Positions 1-7,905 are shown, numbered from the stretch's first letter. The stretch is DNA of 10,110 bases from Acidobacteriota bacterium (GCA_013362195.1 JABFWM010000237.1:1-10110); one strand, 5' to 3'. The notes: generated by a model from the letters alone, not told the origin. A program made the numbers and translations.

Positions 1-43
1 TAAAAGGTGTGAAATTCAGGCGTGAGGCTAAACCGCTGGCGAG

Positions 44-75
44 GTGTCTCCGTCTAACTGTCTGAAAGGAGACAC
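44..75 (+). promoter_or_regulatory. Hairpin that would sequester the micro-ORF ribosome binding site
   Basis: GTGTCTCC (44-51) is perfectly complementary to GGAGACAC (68-75), giving an 8-bp stem with a 16-nt loop. The downstream arm contains the GGAG core of the Shine-Dalgarno sequence (AAGGAG, 66-71) of the ORF starting at 79. In RNA, ribosome access would therefore compete with folding. The complementarity is seen directly. A regulatory role, such as a thermometer or a structure opened by translation or a ligand, is inference. No U-tract follows, so it is not an intrinsic terminator. Confidence 0.45.
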
Positions 76-78
76 ATC

Positions 79-162
79 ATGTTCGAATGGAACATTTCCA
101 GCAACGCCGACCGGATCGTCGCGTTTCTACTTGCCATCACGCTGCTCGCGTTCTTCGTGTAA
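79..162 (+). CDS. 27-aa single-span membrane micro-protein
   Basis: I do not recognise a family. ATG at 79 is preceded by AAGGAG (66-71) with a 7-nt spacer, one of the two best ribosome binding sites in the window, and the frame ends at TAA (160-162). The product starts MFEWNISSNADRIVAFLLAI; residues 13-27 are almost entirely hydrophobic, enough for one short membrane span with a small polar N-terminal tip. Length and shape resemble bacterial one-helix micro-proteins that sit beside larger membrane complexes, but no partner is visible because the window starts just upstream. The frame stays open for 48 more codons after the stop, with GC-rich third positions, encoding a Gly/Pro-rich stretch. 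An interrupted longer gene is therefore possible. The hairpin at 44-75 covers the ribosome binding site. Confidence 0.5.
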   Translation: MFEWNISSNADRIVAFLLAITLLAFFV

Positions 163-297
163 CCGGTGGGCCCGTACGGCCCGCTGGTTCAGCGGCTCAC
201 CGGCCCGCCGGGTCCCACGACCCGGCCTGCACCGCCACCCGATTCACTCCACGCGACAAGGGTGCCCAGGATGCGTGCCCGTGTCCATCCGTGGTCA

Positions 298-1200
298 TTA
301 CAACCCTGACGGCGTGGCGCTCGCGGCAACGTAGCTCTTGCGCGCCCGCGCGTTCATGCCCGACTTCTTCACGCGGACTTCGAGCTTGTGCACCTTCCCG
401 TCCAGCGTCTCGGGTGAAAAACCGAGCACGTACTGGCTGTGCAGCTCCTGCGCGACGCGGGTGAAGGTCTCGTTGAGGTCGGCCGTGCGCTTCAGCTCGA
501 AGTAGCCGCCGCCCGTATCCTCCGCCAGCCGCTTCAACCCGCGGTCCGGCTGGCTCCGCACGCGCTGCTGGCCGTTGAAGTACTCGTTCACCAGCCCGAT
601 CGCGTAGATCATCACGTCCTTCTCTCGCGCGCGATCGTTCACCTTGCCGACCCCCAGCTTGCTCGACGTGTCGTCGCCGTCGGTGAACACGAGCACGACT
701 TTCCGCTCGGGCATCGCCTCGAGCCGCGCGATGCTCTCGTCGACGGCGTCGTAGAGGCGCGTCGGATACCCGAAGTCCAGCTCCTTCAACAGCGAGACGA
801 GCCGATCGCGATCGCTGGTGAACTCCGTTTCCGGGTGGAACTCGATCTTGTCGTTGAACGCGCCCACCTGCGCCTGATCGTCGGGGAGCAGCCGCAGCAG
901 GAACTGCTCCGCCCCCTGCTTCACGAGATCGAGCGCGGCGGTCATGCTGCCGCTCGTGTCGAGCATGACGATCGCGGTGATGGGCGTCGGCTTGTTGTCG
1001 AAGGTGGTGATCGGCTGCGGCCTGCCGTTGTCGAGGACCTCGAAATCGTCCAGCACGAGATCCGGGACGAGCCGCTTCTCGATGTCCGTCACCGTGACGT
1101 AGATCGGGACCGACAGGGTCGACAGCTTGAACTTCTGCGCGGCGGCCGGCGCGACGAGGACGGCGGCGGCCAGCAGGATCGTACCGAGTGAACGAAACAT
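298..1200 (-). CDS. Exported VWA-domain protein, acidobacterial VWFA-related type
   Basis: A 300-residue protein. The chosen ATG (1200) is preceded on the minus strand by AGGGAG about 4 nt upstream and opens directly into a signal peptide (about residues 1-21, ending APAAAQ). An in-frame ATG at 1242 would add 14 residues that spoil the signal. Residues about 28-70 form the beta-rich segment (VPIYVTVTDIEKRLVPDLVL, then DDFEVLDNGRPQPITTF) typical of the 'VWFA-related Acidobacterial domain' (TIGR03436). The von Willebrand A fold follows, with a complete-looking metal-ion-dependent adhesion site: DTSGS at 81-85, Thr147 in PTRLYDAV and Asp174 in FTDGDD. The C-terminal part (about 225-290) includes the SQYVLGFSP strand usual in this group. 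Such proteins are probably secreted or periplasmic binding modules whose ligands are mostly unknown. It is divergent from cstA with a 71-bp gap; no functional link between them is evident. Confidence 0.88.
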   Translation of the reverse strand: MFRSLGTILLAAAVLVAPAAAQKFKLSTLSVPIYVTVTDIEKRLVPDLVLDDFEVLDNGRPQPITTFDNKPTPITAIVMLDTSGSMTAALDLVKQGAEQFLLRLLPDDQAQVGAFNDKIEFHPETEFTSDRDRLVSLLKELDFGYPTRLYDAVDESIARLEAMPERKVVLVFTDGDDTSSKLGVGKVNDRAREKDVMIYAIGLVNEYFNGQQRVRSQPDRGLKRLAEDTGGGYFELKRTADLNETFTRVAQELHSQYVLGFSPETLDGKVHKLEVRVKKSGMNARARKSYVAASATPSGL

Positions 1201-1240
1201 AAACTCCCTGTCGGCTGTCCCTGGGCAGGTGGCTGATCCC

Positions 1241-1246
1241 ACTATA
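1241..1246 (-). promoter_or_regulatory. Possible -10 box for the VWA gene
   Basis: On the minus strand these bases read TATAGT, a good sigma-70 type -10 hexamer. It would place transcription start near 1234 and leave a leader of about 34 nt carrying the AGGGAG ribosome binding site. I see no convincing -35 hexamer at 16-18 bp, so support is limited. Confidence 0.3.
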
Positions 1247-1257
1247 CCCGTTTCAGC

Positions 1258-1263
1258 TAGAAT
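1258..1263 (+). promoter_or_regulatory. TAGAAT -10-like box directly before cstA (leaderless start)
   Basis: TAGAAT lies with exactly 8 nt between it and the cstA ATG (1272), and there is no Shine-Dalgarno sequence. Transcription would begin at or next to the start codon, giving a leaderless mRNA. The same TAnnnT arrangement recurs at 5162-5167, 6104-6109 and 8036-8041. Confidence 0.35.
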
Positions 1264-1271
1264 CTCGGCCG

Positions 1272-3092
<1,821 letters not shown>

Positions 3093-3175
3093 GGCTCATG
3101 GCTCAAGGCTTAGGGCTCATGGCTCAGGGCTCAAGGCTCAGGGCTCACGCCGGCTCAGGGCTCACGGCTTAGGGC

Positions 3176-3808
3176 TCAGGGGCCGATCAAGACGACGATC
3201 GCTTGCTCGAGTGCGTGCGCCATCGCCCGATAGCCAGTCGAGTCCGGATGCAAGCCATCGGGTGAGCTGACGAGGCGATCCGGATCTCCTGGCGCCGCGA
3301 CCGCCGCGCGCGTGTCGACGAAGCGGACGTTCGGGTCGCGTGCCGCCTGCGCGCGGATCCAGTCGTTGATGGCGTGCATGCGCGCGTTCTGATCGGGCGT
3401 CGCCGTGTTGTAAGGAATGATGCTGCCCGCCACGACCTCGAGGCCTGCCTCTTTTGCGCGCGCGTACATCGCCGCAAGCTGCGTCGTCACGTGCTCGACG
3501 CCGCGTCCCTGATAGACGTCGTTGACGCCCGCGATGATCACCACGATCGCCGGCTGCTTCGCGACGACGTCCGCTTCGAAGCGCGCGCGGATCTGGTCGC
3601 TGCGCTCCCCGTTGATGCCCTGGTTGATCACCTCCCACCCGGGATGCGCCTTCGTCAGCCAGTAGGCGTACTGGCTGGTCTCATCGCCGCGTCCGCTCGG
3701 CGGCGCCTCGCGAGGTGACGTGAACGCCGGCGTCCCCGCCGTCGTCGAGTCGCCCATGGCGACGATGCGAACGGTGGGCGCACGATTGATCGAAGGCACT
3801 GCGTTCAC
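3176..3808 (-). CDS. SGNH/GDSL-family hydrolase (lipase/esterase-like)
   Basis: A 210-residue protein, a usual length for a single SGNH domain. The four blocks are present: MGDSTTAG with nucleophile Ser21; the block II glycine in NQGINGERS (about 64-67); GVND with Asn96; and DGLH with Asp184 and His187. The catalytic triad is therefore complete. Substrates in this superfamily range from lipids and acyl esters to acetylated sugars and cannot be told from sequence alone. I see no signal peptide. The start is GTG at 3808 (a second in-frame GTG lies at codon 4) with no Shine-Dalgarno sequence. A stable hairpin (3812-3831) ends 3 nt before it. The reading frame is continuous with that of the upstream dipeptidase apart from the single TGA at 3886-3884, so the genes are co-oriented, close (75 bp) and probably co-transcribed. 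The last codons and stop run into the heptamer array. Confidence 0.88.
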   Translation of the reverse strand: MNAVPSINRAPTVRIVAMGDSTTAGTPAFTSPREAPPSGRGDETSQYAYWLTKAHPGWEVINQGINGERSDQIRARFEADVVAKQPAIVVIIAGVNDVYQGRGVEHVTTQLAAMYARAKEAGLEVVAGSIIPYNTATPDQNARMHAINDWIRAQAARDPNVRFVDTRAAVAAPGDPDRLVSSPDGLHPDSTGYRAMAHALEQAIVVLIGP

Positions 3809-3811
3809 GAT

Positions 3812-3831
3812 GGCGGGTCTAACGACCCGCC
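3812..3831 (-). other. 8-bp hairpin between dipeptidase and SGNH genes
   Basis: GGCGGGTC (3812-3819) and GACCCGCC (3824-3831) form a perfect 8-bp GC-rich stem around the 4-nt loop TAAC. In the minus-strand transcript it lies 52 nt after the dipeptidase stop and ends 3 nt before the GTG start of the SGNH gene. No T-run follows, so it is not a standard intrinsic terminator. It could limit expression of the downstream gene or mark an mRNA processing end; both are inference. Confidence 0.5.
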
Positions 3832-3883
3832 CTGCGCTGTTGTCCGGTGACGTCGCGGTCTTCAGACCCGGCGCACACCCGCA

Positions 3884-5155
3884 TCATCGCGACGCCGACG
3901 TGGGCGCGTGAAACACCGCCGTCGACGGCCCGCGCTCGGACTGCAGGCGCTTCGACACCTTCTCGACCTCGCGCATGACGCGCAGGATGTTGCCGCCGAT
4001 GATCTTCTTGACGTCGCCGTCGCTGTAGCCGCGGCGCAGCAGCTCCGCGGTGAGGTTCGGATACGTCGACACGTTGTCGAGACCCGGAATCACCTGCGTG
4101 ATGCCGTCGAAGTCACCGCCCAGGCCGATGTGATCGATGCCCGCGACCTGCCGGATGTGATCGATATGGTCGGCGACCTGCGACACCGACGCATGCGGCG
4201 CCGGGTGCGCGGCGGTCCACGCGTCAACGCCCGCCTTCACGGCCGCGGCATCGCCGGGGTGCAGCGCCTTCACGCGATCCTGTTCGGCGGTCTGCTGATC
4301 GCTCCAGGCCCTCACCTCCGGCGAGATGAAGCCGGGCACGAACGTCACCATGATCACGCCGCCGTTCTTCGGGAGCTGCTGGAGGACGCTGTCGGGCACG
4401 TTGCGCGGATGATCGTTCACCGCACGCGACGAGGAATGCGAGAAGATCACCGGCGCCTGCGTGACGCGCAGCGCATCGTCCATCGTCTCCGGCGAGACGT
4501 GGCTCAAGTCGACCAGCATCCCCAGCCAGTTCATCTCGCGCACGACCTCTTCCCCGAACGGCGCGAGACCGCCGGACTTCGGCGTGTCGGTCGCCGAGTC
4601 GGCCCACGGCGTGTTGCTGGCGTGCGTGAGCGTCATGTAGCGCGCGCCGAGCCGATGGAACATGCGCAGGTCGGCGAGCGAGTTGTCGATGCAGTGGCCG
4701 CCCTCCATCCCGATCAGCGACGCGATCCGGCCCTGCCTGAAAATCCGTTCGACGTCGTCCGCCGTCAACGCGAGCTCGAAGGTGTCGGGATACTTGCGCA
4801 TCATCCGGTGGACGATGTCGATCTGCTCGAGCGTGGCGGTGACGGCCGCCTGGCCCTGCAAGTCGACGGGGACGTACACGCTCCAGAACTGCCCGCCGAC
4901 GCCGCCGGCCTTCAGCCGCGCGATGTCCGTCATGATCGCGGGCTGCGGCTGCCGCATATCGAGCGTCGACAGGTCGCGCGCCGGATCGTGCTCGCGGAGC
5001 GCCCACGGATAATCGTTGTGCCCGTCGATGAGCGGCGCCTGCCTGTGAATCGCGCGCGCCCGGGCAACGAGATCGATGGAGCGAGCGGCCTGCTCGGCGG
5101 ATGCGAACGTCATCAGGCACACAGCGGCGAGAGAGGCGGCGAGCACGAGGCGCAT
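3884..5155 (-). CDS. Secreted membrane-dipeptidase family (M19) zinc peptidase
   Basis: A 423-residue protein when started at ATG 5155, which opens directly into a signal peptide (about 1-20, ending FASA before EQ). An in-frame ATG at 5224 would prepend 23 Arg/Pro-rich residues. Peptidase family M19 (renal dipeptidase type) is shown by the metal and substrate residues of the TIM-barrel binuclear zinc site. DGHND gives His46 and Asp48; MEGG gives bridging Glu151; DLSH gives His219; FSHS gives His240. LTH (His178), Arg251 in HPRNVPD and Asp348 in GGDFDG complete the site. Such enzymes cleave dipeptides, including some D-residue substrates, outside the cytoplasm. The cysteine at position 13 has Val at -1, so it is a poor lipobox and the protein is probably soluble or periplasmic. 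TACTAT lies 6 nt before the ATG and there is no ribosome binding site. The SGNH gene follows in the same frame. The gene is divergent from the FTR1 gene. Confidence 0.93.
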   Translation of the reverse strand: MRLVLAASLAAVCLMTFASAEQAARSIDLVARARAIHRQAPLIDGHNDYPWALREHDPARDLSTLDMRQPQPAIMTDIARLKAGGVGGQFWSVYVPVDLQGQAAVTATLEQIDIVHRMMRKYPDTFELALTADDVERIFRQGRIASLIGMEGGHCIDNSLADLRMFHRLGARYMTLTHASNTPWADSATDTPKSGGLAPFGEEVVREMNWLGMLVDLSHVSPETMDDALRVTQAPVIFSHSSSRAVNDHPRNVPDSVLQQLPKNGGVIMVTFVPGFISPEVRAWSDQQTAEQDRVKALHPGDAAAVKAGVDAWTAAHPAPHASVSQVADHIDHIRQVAGIDHIGLGGDFDGITQVIPGLDNVSTYPNLTAELLRRGYSDGDVKKIIGGNILRVMREVEKVSKRLQSERGPSTAVFHAPTSASR

Positions 5156-5161
5156 CGCCGC

Positions 5162-5167
5162 ATAGTA
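5162..5167 (-). promoter_or_regulatory. TACTAT box 6 nt before the dipeptidase start
   Basis: On the minus strand these bases read TACTAT, fitting TAnnnT, with 6 nt between it and the ATG at 5155. It would give a leaderless mRNA and supports the shorter start. There is no recognisable -35 and no Shine-Dalgarno sequence. An out-of-frame ATG overlaps its 3' end, so start assignment is not fully secure. Confidence 0.3.
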
Positions 5168-5224
5168 GCGCGACCGCGGCGGCGGCCCGGGCGGGCGGCG
5201 GACGAGGAAGACGGCGCGATTCAT

Positions 5225-5247
5225 GTCCGACTTGACTGGTCCGACTT
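5225..5247. repeat. Paired GTCCGACTT direct repeats over the FTR1 -35 region
   Basis: GTCCGACTT occurs at 5225-5233 and again at 5239-5247, a 14-bp period. The core TCCGAC occurs a third time at 5274-5279. The first copy overlaps the -35 hexamer and the second lies in the -35/-10 spacer, which is where a repressor or metal-responsive regulator would bind. I do not recognise the motif as a known Fur or DtxR box, so the operator idea is inference. Confidence 0.35.
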
Positions 5248-5261
5248 CCCGTTTATATGCT
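5232..5261 (+). promoter_or_regulatory. Sigma-70-type promoter for the FTR1 gene
   Basis: TTGACT (5232-5237) matches the -35 consensus at five of six positions. TATGCT (5256-5261, 18-bp spacer) or the overlapping TATATG (5254-5259, 16-bp spacer) can serve as the -10. Transcription would start near 5268, about 35 nt before the FTR1 ATG. It is the best -35/-10 pair I can see in the window. Confidence 0.5.
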
Positions 5262-5303
5262 CAAGGGACAAAATCCGACCCGAAAGGTCCGGGCTGCGAA
5301 ATC

Positions 5304-6068
5304 ATGCTTCAGGCATTCGTCATCACGCTGCGGGAAGGGCTGGAGGCGTTCCTCATCGTCGCGATCAGCCTTGCGTATCTCAAGAAAACCGGCCGTGGGG
5401 CCCTGCTGGGGGCGGTGCACTGGGGCATCGGCGCCTCGATTGTGCTCAGCGTCCTCGCCGGGGTGCTGCTCGCCCAGGCACGCAATCAGGCGCTCTGGGA
5501 AGGCGTGCTGGCCATCACGGCCGCGTTCCTGGTCGCGTCACTGACGGTGCACATGTGGCGCGCCGGGCGGCACAGGAAAAAGGACATAGAAGGCCGCCTC
5601 GAGCAGTCGTCGGCGAGGACCGGCGCGTCGGCGTGGCTGGGCGTTTTCGTCTTCACGCTGTTGATGATTACGCGCGAGGGGATGGAAACCGCGATGCTGA
5701 TGAACGCGCTGCTCTTCCAGTCGGGCGCGTGGAACATCTCCTCGGGAGCGATCGCCGGAACGGCTCTCGCCGCATTCATCGCCTACCTCTGGTCGCGCTA
5801 CGGCCACCGCGTGAACCTCGCGCGTTTCTTCCAGGTCACGGCCATCTTCCTCCTCGTCTTCGTCGTGCAGCTGCTGATCTACGGCTTCCACGAGCTGACG
5901 GAAGCGAACCTGTTCCCCGGCAGCGAGCGGCTGCATTGGGCCACCGAGCCCTACGGACCCGACGGTATCTACGGGCAATATCTGACCTACCTGCTGGTCG
6001 TGCTGCCGATTGGCTGGCTGGCGCTGTCGAGCATGTTTCACCGCGCCCCGCAGCGCTCGGCAGCGTAG
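5304..6068 (+). CDS. FTR1-family iron permease
   Basis: A 254-residue polytopic membrane protein. ATG 5304 is chosen because family members start with this segment (MLQAFVITLREGLEAFLIVA); an in-frame ATG at 5223 would add 27 atypical polar residues and overlap the promoter. Two RExxE iron-handling motifs, the signature of the Ftr1/EfeU family, lie in membrane segments: REGLE (10-14) and REGME (124-128). HELTE (196-200) follows near the C terminus, where the family carries further conserved residues. About seven hydrophobic segments can be counted. Characterised relatives move ferric iron, usually after oxidation by a partner: multicopper Fet3 in yeast, EfeO/EfeB in enterobacteria. No such partner is encoded in this window. 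Other metals cannot be excluded. A leader of about 35 nt is predicted; the Shine-Dalgarno sequence is weak. Confidence 0.92.
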   Translation: MLQAFVITLREGLEAFLIVAISLAYLKKTGRGALLGAVHWGIGASIVLSVLAGVLLAQARNQALWEGVLAITAAFLVASLTVHMWRAGRHRKKDIEGRLEQSSARTGASAWLGVFVFTLLMITREGMETAMLMNALLFQSGAWNISSGAIAGTALAAFIAYLWSRYGHRVNLARFFQVTAIFLLVFVVQLLIYGFHELTEANLFPGSERLHWATEPYGPDGIYGQYLTYLLVVLPIGWLALSSMFHRAPQRSAA

Positions 6069-6070
6069 AT

Positions 6071-6096
6071 CCCGTCGGTGAACGAACGCTGACGGG
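6071..6096 (+). other. Weak hairpin between FTR1 and OsmC genes
   Basis: CCCGTC (6071-6076) pairs with GACGGG (6091-6096) around a 14-nt loop, two nucleotides after the FTR1 stop codon. The following bases (CGTTGGGT) are only mildly T-rich. It may attenuate transcription between the two genes but is not a convincing intrinsic terminator. Confidence 0.25.
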
Positions 6097-6103
6097 CGTT
6101 GGG

Positions 6104-6109
6104 TAAACT
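6104..6109 (+). promoter_or_regulatory. TAAACT -10-like box before the OsmC gene
   Basis: TAAACT ends exactly 8 nt before the ATG at 6118, the same spacing as TAGAAT before cstA, and no Shine-Dalgarno sequence is present. Between box and ATG sits the palindrome GGTCGACC (6110-6117). A leaderless transcript covering the OsmC and acyltransferase genes is a reasonable inference. Confidence 0.35.
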
Positions 6110-6117
6110 GGTCGACC

Positions 6118-6531
6118 ATGAAGCCGCCCGTCACGCTCCAGCTGGTATGGGAAAAAGACCTCATCTTCCGCGGCGGATCCAACCACGCCGCGATCACGCT
6201 GGATAGCGCCGGAGAGGCCGGGCCATCGCCGGTGCAGGCGATGGCGTTCGCGCTGGCCGGCTGCATGGCGATGGACCTCGTCTACATCCTGCAGAAGGGC
6301 CGGCAGGATCTGCGCGGACTGGCGATCGAGATGCGCGCGGAACGCGCGCCGGATACTCCGCACCGCATCACCTCGGTCGAGATGCGCTTCATCCTCACCG
6401 GCAGCATCGCGGACGCGCAGGTGCAGCGCGCGATCGATCTGTCCCGCGAGAAGTACTGCTCGGTCTGGCACACCTTCCGCCAGGACATCCCGCTCGAGAC
6501 CTCGTTCACGGTTGCCGCGCCCGCCGCATGA
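6118..6531 (+). CDS. OsmC-family thiol peroxidase-like protein
   Basis: A 137-residue cytosolic protein of normal OsmC length. The two redox cysteines are present: Cys49 in ALAGCMAMD at the start of the central helix (peroxidatic position) and Cys114 in EKYCSVWHT (resolving position). The EKYCSV context is characteristic of the family, and the short divergent N terminus with GPSPVQAMAFALAGC suggests the YhfA-like branch rather than classical Ohr. Characterised OsmC/Ohr proteins reduce organic hydroperoxides; physiological roles of the YhfA-like branch are not settled. The gene lies 49 bp after the FTR1 gene. Its TGA stop (6529-6531) overlaps the ATG of the next gene (6528), so translation of the two is probably coupled. 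Confidence 0.9.
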   Translation: MKPPVTLQLVWEKDLIFRGGSNHAAITLDSAGEAGPSPVQAMAFALAGCMAMDLVYILQKGRQDLRGLAIEMRAERAPDTPHRITSVEMRFILTGSIADAQVQRAIDLSREKYCSVWHTFRQDIPLETSFTVAAPAA

Positions 6532-7628
6532 TCGGTCCGGCCCCGCGGCGTACTTATCTCGACGTCCTGCGCGGTCTCGCGGTGCTGGTCATGATCGAAG
6601 CGCACGTGATCGACAGCTGGACGCGTGCGGCGGATCGAGGCATGGCGTTCGGATGGTCGATGATTCTCGGCGGCTTCGGCGCGCCGCTGTTCCTGTTCCT
6701 CGCCGGCGTCGCCGTGCCGCTCTCCGCCGCGTCGAAGGCGCGCCGCCTCGGGGACGATCGCGCCGCGGCACGCATCGTCCAGAAGCGCGGCCTCGAGATC
6801 TTCGTGCTTGCGCTGCTGTTCCGCGTGCAGGCGCTCGTCGTCAGCGGCGGTGCACCGGCCACGCTGCTGAAGGTCGACATCCTCAACATCATGGGGCCGG
6901 CGATTGCCGTGACTGCCTGGCTGTGGAGCCTCGTGCAATCGCCGCGCACGCGCGTCATCGTCTTTGCGGCCGCCACCGTCGCGATCGCGTGTGCGACGCC
7001 CATCGTCAGGGGCCTGGGTTGGCTCTCCGCGTGGCCCGATCCGATCGAGGGCTACATCCGCCCGGTCCCCGGTCTCACGAACTTCTCGATGTTTCCGTGG
7101 GCGGCGTTCGTGCCGGCGGGCGCGGTCGCGGGCACGCTGATCGACACCGCGCGCGTCGCGTCCGCGGAACGCCGGTTGAACGCCGGCTTCGCCCTGCTCG
7201 GCGCCGTCGTCGCACTCGCCGCGTACGCCGCGTCGTTCCTGCCGACGCCGTACGCGCGCTCCGACTTCTGGACCAGTTCTCCGTCCTTTTTCTTCCTCCG
7301 CGCCGGCCTCATGACCGCCGCCGTCGGGCTCGTGTACGCGTGGGAGAAGCGGCTACCCGACACGCGGGTGTCGCGCGCGCTGCGCCTGCTCGGCCAGTCA
7401 TCGCTCTTCATTTACTGGATTCACGTGGAGATGGTCTACGGGTTGGTTTCGGCACCGCTTCACGGCGCGTTGCCGCTCCCGGGGGCGTGGGCGGCGCTCG
7501 CCCTCTTCTGCGTCTTCATGCTGGGCTGCGCCGTCCTGAAAACACGCGTGGCCGATTGGTTGCGACGTGGCGGATGGGCCGCCTTGCCGTGGCGACATTC
7601 GTCGTCAAATATGCAGAAACAGGTGTAG
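6528..7628 (+). CDS. HGSNAT/DUF1624-type membrane acyltransferase
   Basis: A 366-residue protein with about ten hydrophobic segments. The N terminus matches the heparan-alpha-glucosaminide N-acetyltransferase catalytic family (PF07786/DUF1624 and relatives): RTYLDVLRGLAVLVMIEAHV with conserved His26, then FGAPLFLFLAGVAVPL (50-65), VDILNIMG (116-123) and MFPWAAFVPAGAVAG (188-202). The C terminus has LGQSSLFIYWIHVEMVYG (288-305), like the last conserved block of acyltransferase-3 type proteins. The expected chemistry is transfer of an acetyl or acyl group across the membrane to a sugar or glycan acceptor; donor and acceptor cannot be read from sequence. Its ATG is embedded in the stop of the OsmC gene (ATGA), so it depends on upstream translation. 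The last dozen residues are polar and may not be conserved. The stop is TAG at 7626-7628. Confidence 0.82.
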   Translation: MIGPAPRRTYLDVLRGLAVLVMIEAHVIDSWTRAADRGMAFGWSMILGGFGAPLFLFLAGVAVPLSAASKARRLGDDRAAARIVQKRGLEIFVLALLFRVQALVVSGGAPATLLKVDILNIMGPAIAVTAWLWSLVQSPRTRVIVFAAATVAIACATPIVRGLGWLSAWPDPIEGYIRPVPGLTNFSMFPWAAFVPAGAVAGTLIDTARVASAERRLNAGFALLGAVVALAAYAASFLPTPYARSDFWTSSPSFFFLRAGLMTAAVGLVYAWEKRLPDTRVSRALRLLGQSSLFIYWIHVEMVYGLVSAPLHGALPLPGAWAALALFCVFMLGCAVLKTRVADWLRRGGWAALPWRHSSSNMQKQV

Positions 7629-7686
7629 GATCGGCCGATCCTCGCTGGACCGGCCCTTGCTGTTCCGTCTACCGGGAGGCCCGCCC

Positions 7687-7881
7687 ATGAAAACCCGAGC
7701 CCATGCGCTTCCAGCGTGGCTGGAAGACGAACGGGCTTTACTGACGTACTTGATGTCCGCGCACGACGGCCATGCCTATCCGGAGGACGTCATCGACGGG
7801 ATCAGCTTGATCGCGTCCTGGACCCTCGTCGCGATATCCGTTCTTTCCGTCATCGGCGTCCTCATCGACGCGGCTCTTTAG
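7687..7881 (+). CDS. 64-aa hypothetical protein with C-terminal membrane span
   Basis: I do not recognise this protein. ATG 7687 has an excellent ribosome binding site, GGGAGG (7674-7679), with a 7-nt spacer, so it is preferred over the in-frame ATG at 7567, which lies inside the acyltransferase gene. Residues 1-38 are polar and acidic (LEDERALLTYLMSAHDGHAY, about 12-31). Residues 39-60 (ISLIASWTLVAISVLSVIGV and on) form one strongly hydrophobic helix, and the protein ends in IDAAL. A tail-anchored or N-in single-span topology fits. It lies 58 bp after the acyltransferase gene and 170 bp before the DGQHR gene, with a GC-rich hairpin just after its stop, so it may be its own transcription unit. 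Confidence 0.65.
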   Translation: MKTRAHALPAWLEDERALLTYLMSAHDGHAYPEDVIDGISLIASWTLVAISVLSVIGVLIDAAL

Positions 7882-7886
7882 CGTCC

Positions 7887-7905
7887 GGCACGGTTCGGCC
7901 GTGCC
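7887..7905 (+). terminator. Terminator-like hairpin after the 64-aa gene
   Basis: GGCACGG (7887-7893) and CCGTGCC (7899-7905) form a perfect 7-bp stem around TTCGG, five nucleotides after the stop codon. Position and stability suggest a 3'-end structure, but no T-tract follows (TCCTGGCG), so it is at best a factor-assisted terminator or RNA-stabilising hairpin. Confidence 0.4.

Noticed and set aside
3908..6106. 732-codon plus-strand frame across the dipeptidase and FTR1 genes
   Set aside because: Antisense to a clear M19 dipeptidase, then out of frame with FTR1; Arg/His-rich with no recognisable motif.
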